NCBI RefSeq assembly: GCF_001665395.1
Contig: NZ_LZSG01000062.1
Coordinates: 248,001 to 312,000, forward strand
DNA from: Mycobacterium sp. 1164966.3
GTDB taxonomy: Bacteria; Actinomycetota; Actinomycetes; Mycobacteriales; Mycobacteriaceae
Length of the DNA: 64,000 nucleotides
Reading direction: 5' to 3'
Below, one piece after another: positions 24,311 through 32,470 of this stretch (positions are counted from its first letter, which is position 1; each line of letters opens with the position of its first letter). The notes under the pieces were generated by a model. The model was not told where the DNA came from, ran no database searches, and saw only the letters and a program-made list of their open reading frames with translations. The translations under genes were made by a program, and so were the position numbers.

Positions 24311-25343
24311 GACGCCCGGCGGAGGTCCCAAATGCCCCGGGTAGCACACCGCGGTAGGTCGGTATCCCGGCCACCGACTCCGCTGCCAGCACGCCGGCCA
24401 GCACCGCGCGGGCCAGGCAGTCGGCCGCGGCGGCGCCTACCGCGGTAACCAGCCCGGTCTCCGGAGACAGCGCGGCCGGAGTATCGGCAGCCGGTGGCAC
24501 CTCCACCGCGCCGGTCGCCAGCGCGAACACGGCGTCGCCGTCCAGCGGGGTATGCGCCGGTCGGATGGTCCGGGCCAGGCCGTCATGGGCGGCGATCGCG
24601 ACGCGCCGGCATGCCGCCGGACTCAGGGCGGCGTCCGTGGCAACCACCGCGATCGTGGTGTTGAGGCTGCTCAACGGCGACGGGAACTCGGCGAACGCAG
24701 CGATCTGCTCGGCCGGCGGCGCCGTCAGCCCGAACTCGTCGACCAGATCCGCCATCCAGGGCAGGCCGGTGGCCCGGTCGGCGACATCACCCGCGGCGTT
24801 CGCGACCACAATTGCGCCGACGGTCACCCCCGAGCCCAGCATCATCGACGCCGTCCCCACACCGCCCTTGAGCACACCGGCCCGCGCGCCCACCCCGGCG
24901 CCGACGGTCCCAACGGCAAAGGTCTCACCGGCTGCCTGCGCGGCGGCGTAACCGAACTCGGCCGTCGGACGACAGTCCCACCCGCCGACCGGCAGGTCGA
25001 AGATCACCGCACCCGGCACGATGGGCACCACACCCCCACCCATCGCCACGCCACGCTGGTGCTCCTCGAGCCAGCGCATGACGCCGTCGGCTGCCGCCAG
25101 ACCGTAGGCACTGCCGCCGGCAAGCAGCACCGCGTCGACGAAACGCACCGTGTTGGCCGGGTCCAGCAGATCCGTTTCGCGGGTCCCCGGCGCCCCGCCC
25201 CGGCAATCGACCGCGCCGACCGTACCCGGCGGTGTCAGCACGACGGTCGTGCCACAGGCCCAACCCGCACCCAGCGATGCATCTGGGTCCAGCCGCTGGT
25301 AGTGACCGACCCGGATACCTCCGACGTCGGTGATGGAGTTCAT
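24297..25343 (-). CDS. P1-family (DmpA/BapA) aminopeptidase-like protein
   Basis: N-terminal-nucleophile hydrolase of 348 residues, orthologue of Rv1333. The start at 25343 gives the family N-terminus (NSITDVGGIRVGHY) and overlaps the DUF2017 stop as ATGA. The segment LNTTIAVVATD contains Asn228-Thr229, where the family autocleaves to expose its nucleophile. The last residues (SAGRRVHR) lie at a deletion junction with the cysM fossil, so the tail may be altered from the ancestral one, but the catalytic domain is complete. Substrates are unknown; beta-aminopeptidase activity occurs in the family. Confidence 0.88.
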   Translation of the reverse strand: MNSITDVGGIRVGHYQRLDPDASLGAGWACGTTVVLTPPGTVGAVDCRGGAPGTRETDLLDPANTVRFVDAVLLAGGSAYGLAAADGVMRWLEEHQRGVAMGGGVVPIVPGAVIFDLPVGGWDCRPTAEFGYAAAQAAGETFAVGTVGAGVGARAGVLKGGVGTASMMLGSGVTVGAIVVANAAGDVADRATGLPWMADLVDEFGLTAPPAEQIAAFAEFPSPLSSLNTTIAVVATDAALSPAACRRVAIAAHDGLARTIRPAHTPLDGDAVFALATGAVEVPPAADTPAALSPETGLVTAVGAAAADCLARAVLAGVLAAESVAGIPTYRGVLPGAFGTSAGRRVHR

Positions 25344-25921
25344 CGGGGCCCCATCAGCGCCAGCACCAGGTATTCCTGCAAGACGGTCAGCCACTGGTAG
25401 ACGTCGAGGTGTGCGGCCAGCGGGTGGTCGGCCGGCAGACGCTCGGGCCCTTCCGGTCCGATGTCGAGCAGGACGCCCAGCGTCAGCCGCACGTCGTTTA
25501 CCGCCGCAATCCACGCGTTCGCGTCTGCCTCGGTCAGCTCCAACCGGCCGCCATCTTCTGGAATTGTGTTCAGCAACTGTTGTGCCGCAACGCGTTTGGC
25601 GTCGATGATCTCCGGCTCGTGCAAACTGCGCAGCGCGGCGTTGAGGCTTTCGGAGCTATCGGGCTCCGGCGCGTCCACACCCTCTGGTTTGTGGAAATCC
25701 GGCAGCAGCCGGCGCAGCATCGGGTCGGGCGGCGGCTCCGCATTCCCGGTCTTGATACCGGTGATCTCCTGCAGTTCGTCTGACGGCGAAGACGATTCAC
25801 GCTGCTCGAGCAACTCGATCATCGCGGTCACGAGATTCTTGAGTAACGCCGCCTCGTGTGTGGCCAGGGCAGACCGAAAACGGGGACCGTCGGCGGTCTC
25901 GACGCGCTTCCATTTGCGCAC
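25340..25921 (-). CDS. DUF2017 protein (Rv1332-like)
   Basis: A 193-residue conserved actinobacterial protein. The GTG at 25921 (VRKWKRVETADGPRF) is the conserved start; the frame open further upstream overlaps clpS and is not used. It is mostly helical and acidic, with a C-terminal YQWLTVLQEYLVLAL helix. Between clpS and the P1 peptidase its order is conserved in mycobacteria, hinting at a protein turnover role, but that is only context. Often annotated as a transcriptional regulator without evidence. Confidence 0.85.
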   Translation of the reverse strand: MRKWKRVETADGPRFRSALATHEAALLKNLVTAMIELLEQRESSSPSDELQEITGIKTGNAEPPPDPMLRRLLPDFHKPEGVDAPEPDSSESLNAALRSLHEPEIIDAKRVAAQQLLNTIPEDGGRLELTEADANAWIAAVNDVRLTLGVLLDIGPEGPERLPADHPLAAHLDVYQWLTVLQEYLVLALMGPR

Positions 25922-25946
25922 AAGGAATCCCGGATGCCCTCGAATC

Positions 25947-26252
25947 TCACCGGTCCTGCTGCATCGTCGCCCACAAACCCGCGGCATGCAGCTTGGACAC
26001 GTCGACCTCCATGGACTCCCGGCTGCCCGCAGACACCACAGCCTTGCCTTCGTTGTGCACCTGCAGCATCAACTTGGTGGCATGCGGCTCGCTGTAGCCG
26101 AACAACTTCTGGAACACATACGTCACGTAGGTCATCAGGTTGACCGGGTCGTCCCACACGATGGTGACCCAAGGACTGTCCGTGACATCTACCGGTGCCG
26201 ACTCGCGTTGCCCAGTAGTGCCCGGTTTGGTGGGCGCTGACATAGCAACCAT
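25947..26252 (-). CDS. clpS: ClpS adaptor protein
   Basis: Adaptor that delivers N-degron substrates to the ClpC/ClpP protease, 101 residues. The core has the N-end binding segment WDDPVNLMTYVTYVF and the helix HATKLMLQVHNEGKAVV, the normal signature. The ATG at 26252 (MVAMSAPTKPG) agrees with the M. tuberculosis start of Rv1331. It leads the leftward operon and a TATCCT box 7 bp before the ATG suggests a leaderless message. Confidence 0.93.
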   Translation of the reverse strand: MVAMSAPTKPGTTGQRESAPVDVTDSPWVTIVWDDPVNLMTYVTYVFQKLFGYSEPHATKLMLQVHNEGKAVVSAGSRESMEVDVSKLHAAGLWATMQQDR

Positions 26253-26308
26253 GGCGCCCAGGATACCGAGGCGCCGCCTGCCACGGAGCCAGCCGATACG
26301 GTTGCGAT
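26253..26308. promoter_or_regulatory. Divergent clpS / pncB promoters
   Basis: In this 56-bp gap TATCCT (minus strand, 26260-26265) lies 7 bp before the clpS ATG, and TACGGT (plus strand, 26297-26302) lies 6 bp before the pncB GTG. Both spacings fit leaderless transcripts, which are common in mycobacteria, and no good Shine-Dalgarno is present for either gene. No clear -35 is seen. Confidence 0.35.
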
Positions 26309-27607
26309 GTGAACGAGCCGACCCTGGCTGGGCTGCTGACCGACAAGTACGAGCTGACGATGCTGGCCGCTGCGCTGCGCGACGGCACCGCCCATCGCCG
26401 GACCACATTCGAGGTATTCGCCCGTCGCCTGCCCGCCGGCCGCCGGTACGGGGTAGTCGCCGGGACCGGCCGCTTGCTGGAACTCTTGCCGCAGTTCACG
26501 TTCGACGACGCGGCGTGTGAGCTGCTGGCGCAGTTCCTCGACCCGGACACCGTGGGCTACCTGCGCGACTTCCGGTTCGGCGGCGATATCGACGGCTACG
26601 CCGAGGGCGAGCTGTACTTCCCCGGTTCGCCCGTCCTGTCGGTGCGCGGCAGTTTCGCCGAATGCGTGCTGCTCGAAACGCTCGTGCTATCGATCTTCAA
26701 CCACGACGCGGCGATCGCATCCGCGGCGGCACGCATGGTCAGCGCCGCGGGGCAACGCCCGCTGATCGAGATGGGATCACGGCGAACCCACGAACGCGCC
26801 GCGGTCGCGGCGGCCCGGGCGGCCTACATCGCCGGCTTCACCGCGTCGTCCAACCTGGAGGCCCAGCGGCGCTACGGAATACCCGCCGAGGGCACCGCCG
26901 CCCATGCGTTCACCATGCTGCACACCACTGATGACGGCCCGGACGAGCTCGCCGCGTTTCGCGCCCAGGTCGAAGCGCTGGGCAACGGCACCACATTGCT
27001 GGTGGACACCTACGACGTCACAACCGGCGTCGCCAATGCAGTGGCGGCAGCCGGTCCCACACTCGGCGCGGTCCGCATCGATTCCGGCGAGCCGGGCGTG
27101 CTCTCCCGGCAGGTGCGCGAACAACTCGACGGGCTGGGCGCCAGTGGCACTCGCATCATGGTGTCCGGCGACCTTGACGAGTACTCCATCGCAGCACTGC
27201 AAGCCGCGCCGGTGGACAGCTACGGTGTGGGCACGTCGGTGGTCACCGGCTCCGGCGCCCCGGCGGCGAGCATGGTCTACAAGCTGGTCGAGGTCGACGG
27301 CATTCCGGTGCAGAAGCGCAGCAGCCAGAAGGAATCCCGCGGCGGCGCCAAGGAAGCGTTGCGGTTGTCGCGTCCGACCGGGACCATCACCGAGGAGATC
27401 GTGCATCCGGCGGGGCGTCCGCCCAGCACCGAGGAGCCTTATCGGGTATTGACGACACCGCTGGTGCGCGACGGGCGAGTGGTGGCCGACGCAGACCTGA
27501 CTGCGGCACGGAAGCTGGCGGCCTCGGGACTGCACAGCCTGCCGTGGGAGGGGCTGAAATTGGGGCCCGGCGAGCCCGCTGTTCCGACGACGACGATCAC
27601 GGCCTGA
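26309..27607 (+). CDS. pncB1: Nicotinate phosphoribosyltransferase
   Basis: Converts nicotinate and PRPP to nicotinate mononucleotide in NAD salvage. The 432-residue protein starts at a GTG and begins LAGLLTDKYELTMLAAAL, the typical N-terminus. It carries the phosphoribosyl-site segments EMGSRRTHERAA, FTASSNLEAQRRYGIPAEGT and DTYDVTTGV, plus RIDSGEP. Orthologue of Rv1330c by sequence and place. It is divergent from clpS and followed 19 bp later by dinG. Confidence 0.93.
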   Translation: MNEPTLAGLLTDKYELTMLAAALRDGTAHRRTTFEVFARRLPAGRRYGVVAGTGRLLELLPQFTFDDAACELLAQFLDPDTVGYLRDFRFGGDIDGYAEGELYFPGSPVLSVRGSFAECVLLETLVLSIFNHDAAIASAAARMVSAAGQRPLIEMGSRRTHERAAVAAARAAYIAGFTASSNLEAQRRYGIPAEGTAAHAFTMLHTTDDGPDELAAFRAQVEALGNGTTLLVDTYDVTTGVANAVAAAGPTLGAVRIDSGEPGVLSRQVREQLDGLGASGTRIMVSGDLDEYSIAALQAAPVDSYGVGTSVVTGSGAPAASMVYKLVEVDGIPVQKRSSQKESRGGAKEALRLSRPTGTITEEIVHPAGRPPSTEEPYRVLTTPLVRDGRVVADADLTAARKLAASGLHSLPWEGLKLGPGEPAVPTTTITA

Positions 27608-27626
27608 CTGGACTACGGTCGACGAC

Positions 27627-29612
27627 GTGCGCAAGTCCGCGTCGGTGTCCGAGCTGCTGGCCACTGCGGTGGCCTCGCTCGGTGGCAGCGAGCGGAGCGG
27701 TCAACAGCAGATGGCCGCCGCCGTCGCCCAGGCCTTCGATACCGGCGAGCATCTGGTCGTGCAGGCCGGCACCGGCACCGGCAAGTCGCTGGCGTATCTG
27801 GTTCCGGCGATCGTGCGCGCCGTCGACGACGGCACGCCGGTGGTGGTGTCGACGGCGACCATCGCGCTGCAGCGCCAATTGGTGGATCGCGATCTGCCCC
27901 GGCTGGCCGATTCGCTGGCCGGCGCGCTGCCGCGCCGCCCACAGTTCGCGTTGCTCAAAGGGCGGCGAAACTACCTGTGCCTGAACAAAATTCACGGTGG
28001 CGCGGCGGACACCGAAGACGGTCCGCAAGAGGAACTCTTCGACCCGGTGGCGATCTCCGCGTTGGGGCGCGATGTGCAGCGGCTCACCACCTGGGCGTCG
28101 ACCACCGAGTCCGGCGACCGCGACGACCTCAAACCCGGTGTGAGCGACCGGCCTTGGTCTCAGGTCAGCGTTTCCGCGCGCGAATGCATCGGTGTGGCCC
28201 GATGCCCGTTCGGGTCCGAGTGCTTTTCCGAACGGGCGCGTCAGCGCGCCGGCCGGGTCGACGTCGTCGTCACCAACCACGCGCTGCTGGCCATCGATGC
28301 CGTTTCGGATTCGGCGGTGCTGCCTGAACACTCGCTGCTTGTGGTCGACGAAGCGCACGAACTGGTAGACCGGGTGACGTCGGTGGCCACCGCGGAGCTG
28401 ACGTCCGCGACCCTGGGTGCCGCATCGCGGCGGATCACCCGTTTGGTCGGACCCGAACTGATGCAGCGACTGGAGGCGGCGTCGGCCAATTTCGCCGCTG
28501 CGATCCACGAGGCGACCCCGGGGCGCATCGACTACCTCGACGAAGAGCTGGCTACATATCTGACCGCGCTGCGTGATGCGGCCAGTGCGGCGAGGTCGGC
28601 CATCGATAACACCGGTGACGCGAAGGCAGCGTCGGCGCGCGCGGAAGCCGTTGCGGCACTGAGCGATATCTCGGAGACCGCGTCGCGCATCCTTACGTCG
28701 TTCGCCCCCGCAATCCCCGATCGCACCGACGTGGTGTGGCTGGACCAGGAGGACAACCGGGGTGCGCCGCGAGCGGTGTTGCGGGTGGCGCCGCTGGCCG
28801 TCGCCGACCTGCTGCGCAATCAGGTATTCGCCCGTTCGACGACCGTGTTGACGTCGGCGACGCTGACGGTCGGCGGTTCCTTCGACGCGATGGCGACCAC
28901 GTGGGGCCTGACGGACGACCAGCTACCGTGGCGTGGCCTGGACGTCGGCTCGCCTTTCCACCACGCCAAGGCGGGAATCCTCTACATCGCCGCCCATCTC
29001 CAGCCGCCGGGCCGCGACGGCACCGGGTCTGCCGAGCAATTGACCGAAATCGCCGAACTCATCTCCGCGGCCGGCGGGCGCACGCTGGGATTGTTCTCGT
29101 CGATGCGAGCCGCGCGGGCCGCCGCCGAGGCCATGCGCGAACGACTGTCGACACCGGTGCTGTGTCAGGGCGACGACGGCACCTCGGCGCTGGTCGAGCA
29201 ATTTACCGCCGACGCGGCGACGTCATTGTTTGGCACACTGTCGCTGTGGCAGGGCGTCGACGTGCCGGGGCCGTCGCTGTCGCTGGTGCTGATCGATCGC
29301 ATCCCTTTCCCGCGCCCGGACGATCCACTGTTGAGCGCGCGGCAGCGAGCAGTGGCGGCTCGTGGCGGAAATGGTTTCATGGCCGTCGCCGCCAGCCACG
29401 CCGCGCTGCTGTTGGCGCAGGGATCCGGCCGGCTCCTGCGCCGCGTCGACGACCGCGGTGTAGTGGCTGTACTCGACTCGCGGATGGTCACCGCACGGTA
29501 CGGCGATTACTTGCGAGCGTCGCTGCCGCCGTTCTGGCAAACGACGGATGCGACCAAGGTCCGCGCGGCGCTGGAGCGGCTCTGCGGTGCACCCGACAGC
29601 CTCTCGGCCTGA
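27627..29612 (+). CDS. dinG: DinG-type ATP-dependent DNA helicase
   Basis: XPD/DinG-family superfamily 2 helicase of 661 residues (GTG start). Walker A is QAGTGTGKS with Lys53, the DEAH box is at 241-244, and between them the cysteines in YLCLN and in CIGVARCPFGSECF fit the iron-sulfur cluster typical of this family. C-terminal motifs include LFGTLSLWQGVDVPG and QGSGRLLRR. It should unwind 5'-tailed and forked DNA in repair. Orthologue of Rv1329c, cotranscribed with pncB. Confidence 0.93.
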   Translation: MRKSASVSELLATAVASLGGSERSGQQQMAAAVAQAFDTGEHLVVQAGTGTGKSLAYLVPAIVRAVDDGTPVVVSTATIALQRQLVDRDLPRLADSLAGALPRRPQFALLKGRRNYLCLNKIHGGAADTEDGPQEELFDPVAISALGRDVQRLTTWASTTESGDRDDLKPGVSDRPWSQVSVSARECIGVARCPFGSECFSERARQRAGRVDVVVTNHALLAIDAVSDSAVLPEHSLLVVDEAHELVDRVTSVATAELTSATLGAASRRITRLVGPELMQRLEAASANFAAAIHEATPGRIDYLDEELATYLTALRDAASAARSAIDNTGDAKAASARAEAVAALSDISETASRILTSFAPAIPDRTDVVWLDQEDNRGAPRAVLRVAPLAVADLLRNQVFARSTTVLTSATLTVGGSFDAMATTWGLTDDQLPWRGLDVGSPFHHAKAGILYIAAHLQPPGRDGTGSAEQLTEIAELISAAGGRTLGLFSSMRAARAAAEAMRERLSTPVLCQGDDGTSALVEQFTADAATSLFGTLSLWQGVDVPGPSLSLVLIDRIPFPRPDDPLLSARQRAVAARGGNGFMAVAASHAALLLAQGSGRLLRRVDDRGVVAVLDSRMVTARYGDYLRASLPPFWQTTDATKVRAALERLCGAPDSLSA

Positions 29613-29679
29613 CGATCTAGATCGGCCTGCGACCCACGACAAAGCGCCAATTTCGCAACAACCCGGTTACTCGCGGCAA

Positions 29680-32280
29680 TCAGGCCAGCGTGACCAGGCC
29701 GAGCTCGTTGCTGTCGGAAAGCATCGGATGACACGGCAGCACCCGCACGGTGTAACCGAGGGCCCCGGCCATCGGTAACGGTGTGGTTGTCGAGAAGACC
29801 TGGCTGCCTCCCTCAGCCGTTCCGGCGTAAGACATTTCGACGGTGATCGGATCCACCAGCACGTCGCTGGCATCGACCCTGCCCAACACCGCCTGCACGG
29901 TGACCTCGTCGGGCGACAGACCGGCCAGCTGCACGGTCGCGGTCAGCGTCAGCTTGGACCCGAGCAGCGGAGTGGTGGGCAGGCCAGTGCTGTCGACGTC
30001 GGTGATGTCGATCTTCGGCCATGCGTCCTCCACCCGCCGGCGGTAGGCGGCGAGCTCTCGGGCCGCGGCGAACTCCTCCCCTTTTTCGGCGCCGTCAGCG
30101 GCCGCGATCGTGCGGCGCACAGACTGAGCCGCCGGCAGGTAATAGTTCTCGACGTAGTCGCGAACCATGCGGGACGCCAGCACTTTTGGGCCGAGCGTCT
30201 GTAGAGTGTGCCGCACCATCTCGATCCACCGGGGCGGCACCCCCTGGTCGTCGCGTTCGTAGAACTTCGGCACCACCGCGTGTTCGAGTAGGTCGTAGAG
30301 CGCGCTCGATTCCAGGTCATCACGACGGCTCTCGTCGGCCACCCCATCGGCGGACGGTATCTCCCAACCGTTTTCGCCGTCGTACCATTCGTCCCACCAG
30401 CCGTCGCGGATGGACAGGTTCAGCCCGCCGTTGAGCGCGCTTTTCATACCCGAGGTGCCGCAGGCTTCCAACGGCCGCAGCGGATTGTTCAGCCACACGT
30501 CGCAACCCCAATACAGCAGCCGGGCCATCGACATGGCGTAGTTGGGCAGGAACGCGATGCGGTGACGCACCTGAGGCCGGTCGGCAAAGCGCACTATCTG
30601 CTGGATCAATGCCTTGCCCCCGTCGTCGGCGGGGTGCGACTTCCCGGCCACGATCAGCTGGATCGGCCTTTCGTCGTTGAGCAGCAACCGTTCCAGTCGA
30701 TCTGGGTCACGCAGCATCAGTGTCAGCCGTTTGTACGTCGGCACCCGCCGGGCGAACCCGACGGTGAGCACACCCGGGTCGAAAGCTGTTGCGATCCAGC
30801 CTAATTCGGCCTCCGACGCCCCACGTTCCAGCCAGGACTGGCGCAGCCGTACCCGGACGTCGTCAACGAGTAGTGCGCGCAGCTGCGAGCGGATCCACCA
30901 CAGGTGAGCGGGGTCGACCTGTTGCAGCCGCAGCCAGACGCCGGGGTCGGAGAACGAGTCCGACCCCGCCAGTTCGCGCCCCAGCTGCAACCACTGCGGG
31001 GCCGCCCAGGTCCGGGCATGGACGCCGTTGGTGATCGATCCGATCGGTACCTCGCCGGGATCGAATCCCGCCCACAGCTCACTGAACATGACCCGGCTGA
31101 CGCGCCCGTGCAGCAGCGACACCCCGTTGGCCCGCTGCGCCAGTCGCAGACCCATGTGGGCCATGTTGAATTTGGTCGGATCGTCTTCGGACCCGAGCGC
31201 GATGATCCGGTCCACCGGCACGCCCGGCATTAGCGTGGCCGCCACCCCGTCACGGTCGTCGTCGAAATAGCGCTGCACCAGCTCGAGCGGGAACCGGTCG
31301 ATGCCGGCGGGAACCGGGGTGTGGGTGGTGAACACGGTGCTGGACCGCACGACCGTCAGCGCAGTGTCGAAGTCCAGTCCCGCACCGGTCATCAGCTCGC
31401 GGATGCGCTCCGCGCCGAGGAATCCGGCATGACCCTCGTTCATGTGGAATACCTCGGGCGCCGGCAGCCCTTCCAGCGCGGTGAACGCCCGGATCGCGCG
31501 CACCCCACCGACACCGGCCAGGATCTCTTGCAGGATGCGATGTTCCTGATCGCCGCCATACAGTCGATCGGTGACGCTACGCAGGTCATGCTCATTTTCC
31601 GGCACGTCCGAATCGAGCAGCAGCAGCGGCACCCGGCCCACCTGCGCGACCCAGATCCGCGCCCGCAGCTGCGCGTCGTCAGGCAACGCCAGCTCGACCA
31701 GCACCGGATTACCGCCGGCGTCGGTGAGCAGCCGCAGCGGGAGCCCCTGCGGGTCCAGCGCCGGATAGGTCTCCTGTTGCCACCCGTCCGCGGTCAGCGA
31801 CTGCCGGAAATATCCGGAGCGGTAGTAGAGACCGACCGCGATCAGCGGCACCCCGAGATCGGACGCGGACTTCAGATGGTCGCCGGCCAGAATGCCAAGT
31901 CCGCCAGAGTAATTGGGCAAGACCTCGGCCACGCCGAACTCCATCGAGAAGTATGCGATACCCGTGGGCAATGCCGTGTCTGCCTGTTGCTGGTACCACA
32001 ACGGCCGGGTCAGGTAGTCGTTCAAGTCCGCGGCCAGCGCGTCGAGCCGTTCGAGGAAGCCCTCGTCGATCGCCAATTCGTCGAGTCGCGCCGGTTTGAC
32101 CGCGCCCAGCAGCGCCACCGGGTCGTTGCCGCACTGCGTCCACAACTTCGAGTCGATCGTCGCGAACAGGTCCTGCGTCGGCTTGTCCCACGACCAGCGC
32201 AGGTTGGTGGACAACTGTTCGAGGGCAGCGAGCCGCTCGGGTAGGTGAGCACGGACCGTAAACCGGCGGAGGGCTTTCAC
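29680..32280 (-). CDS. glgP: Alpha-glucan (glycogen) phosphorylase
   Basis: Releases glucose-1-phosphate from alpha-1,4-glucan using PLP and phosphate. The protein has 866 residues from the GTG at 32280 (VKALRRFTV), close to the M. tuberculosis length. It is of the archaeal/actinobacterial alpha-glucan phosphorylase type: N-terminal domain (LRWSWDKP), AYFSMEFGVAE, the GGLGILAGDHLKSASDLG nucleotide-fold region, and GTSGMKSALNGGLNLS with the PLP lysine. A further upstream open frame crosses the promoter region and is not used. It diverges from the glgE-glgB operon. Confidence 0.93.
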   Translation of the reverse strand: MKALRRFTVRAHLPERLAALEQLSTNLRWSWDKPTQDLFATIDSKLWTQCGNDPVALLGAVKPARLDELAIDEGFLERLDALAADLNDYLTRPLWYQQQADTALPTGIAYFSMEFGVAEVLPNYSGGLGILAGDHLKSASDLGVPLIAVGLYYRSGYFRQSLTADGWQQETYPALDPQGLPLRLLTDAGGNPVLVELALPDDAQLRARIWVAQVGRVPLLLLDSDVPENEHDLRSVTDRLYGGDQEHRILQEILAGVGGVRAIRAFTALEGLPAPEVFHMNEGHAGFLGAERIRELMTGAGLDFDTALTVVRSSTVFTTHTPVPAGIDRFPLELVQRYFDDDRDGVAATLMPGVPVDRIIALGSEDDPTKFNMAHMGLRLAQRANGVSLLHGRVSRVMFSELWAGFDPGEVPIGSITNGVHARTWAAPQWLQLGRELAGSDSFSDPGVWLRLQQVDPAHLWWIRSQLRALLVDDVRVRLRQSWLERGASEAELGWIATAFDPGVLTVGFARRVPTYKRLTLMLRDPDRLERLLLNDERPIQLIVAGKSHPADDGGKALIQQIVRFADRPQVRHRIAFLPNYAMSMARLLYWGCDVWLNNPLRPLEACGTSGMKSALNGGLNLSIRDGWWDEWYDGENGWEIPSADGVADESRRDDLESSALYDLLEHAVVPKFYERDDQGVPPRWIEMVRHTLQTLGPKVLASRMVRDYVENYYLPAAQSVRRTIAAADGAEKGEEFAAARELAAYRRRVEDAWPKIDITDVDSTGLPTTPLLGSKLTLTATVQLAGLSPDEVTVQAVLGRVDASDVLVDPITVEMSYAGTAEGGSQVFSTTTPLPMAGALGYTVRVLPCHPMLSDSNELGLVTLA

Positions 32281-32470
32281 CGTCAACAGCTTACTGAGAA
32301 TTGACGTGCGCGCAGGACTACTAATCCACCGTTTACCTCGCCGTGTGTGACCTGACACTAGGGTGGGTATCGGGTAGGTATTGGGGCGCAACGAAGCTTC
32401 CCGGTGAGTGCAGAGCCCCGACGAGGGGAAATTCCCAGTGACGCCCAACGACAGGCGAACGGAGTGATGG

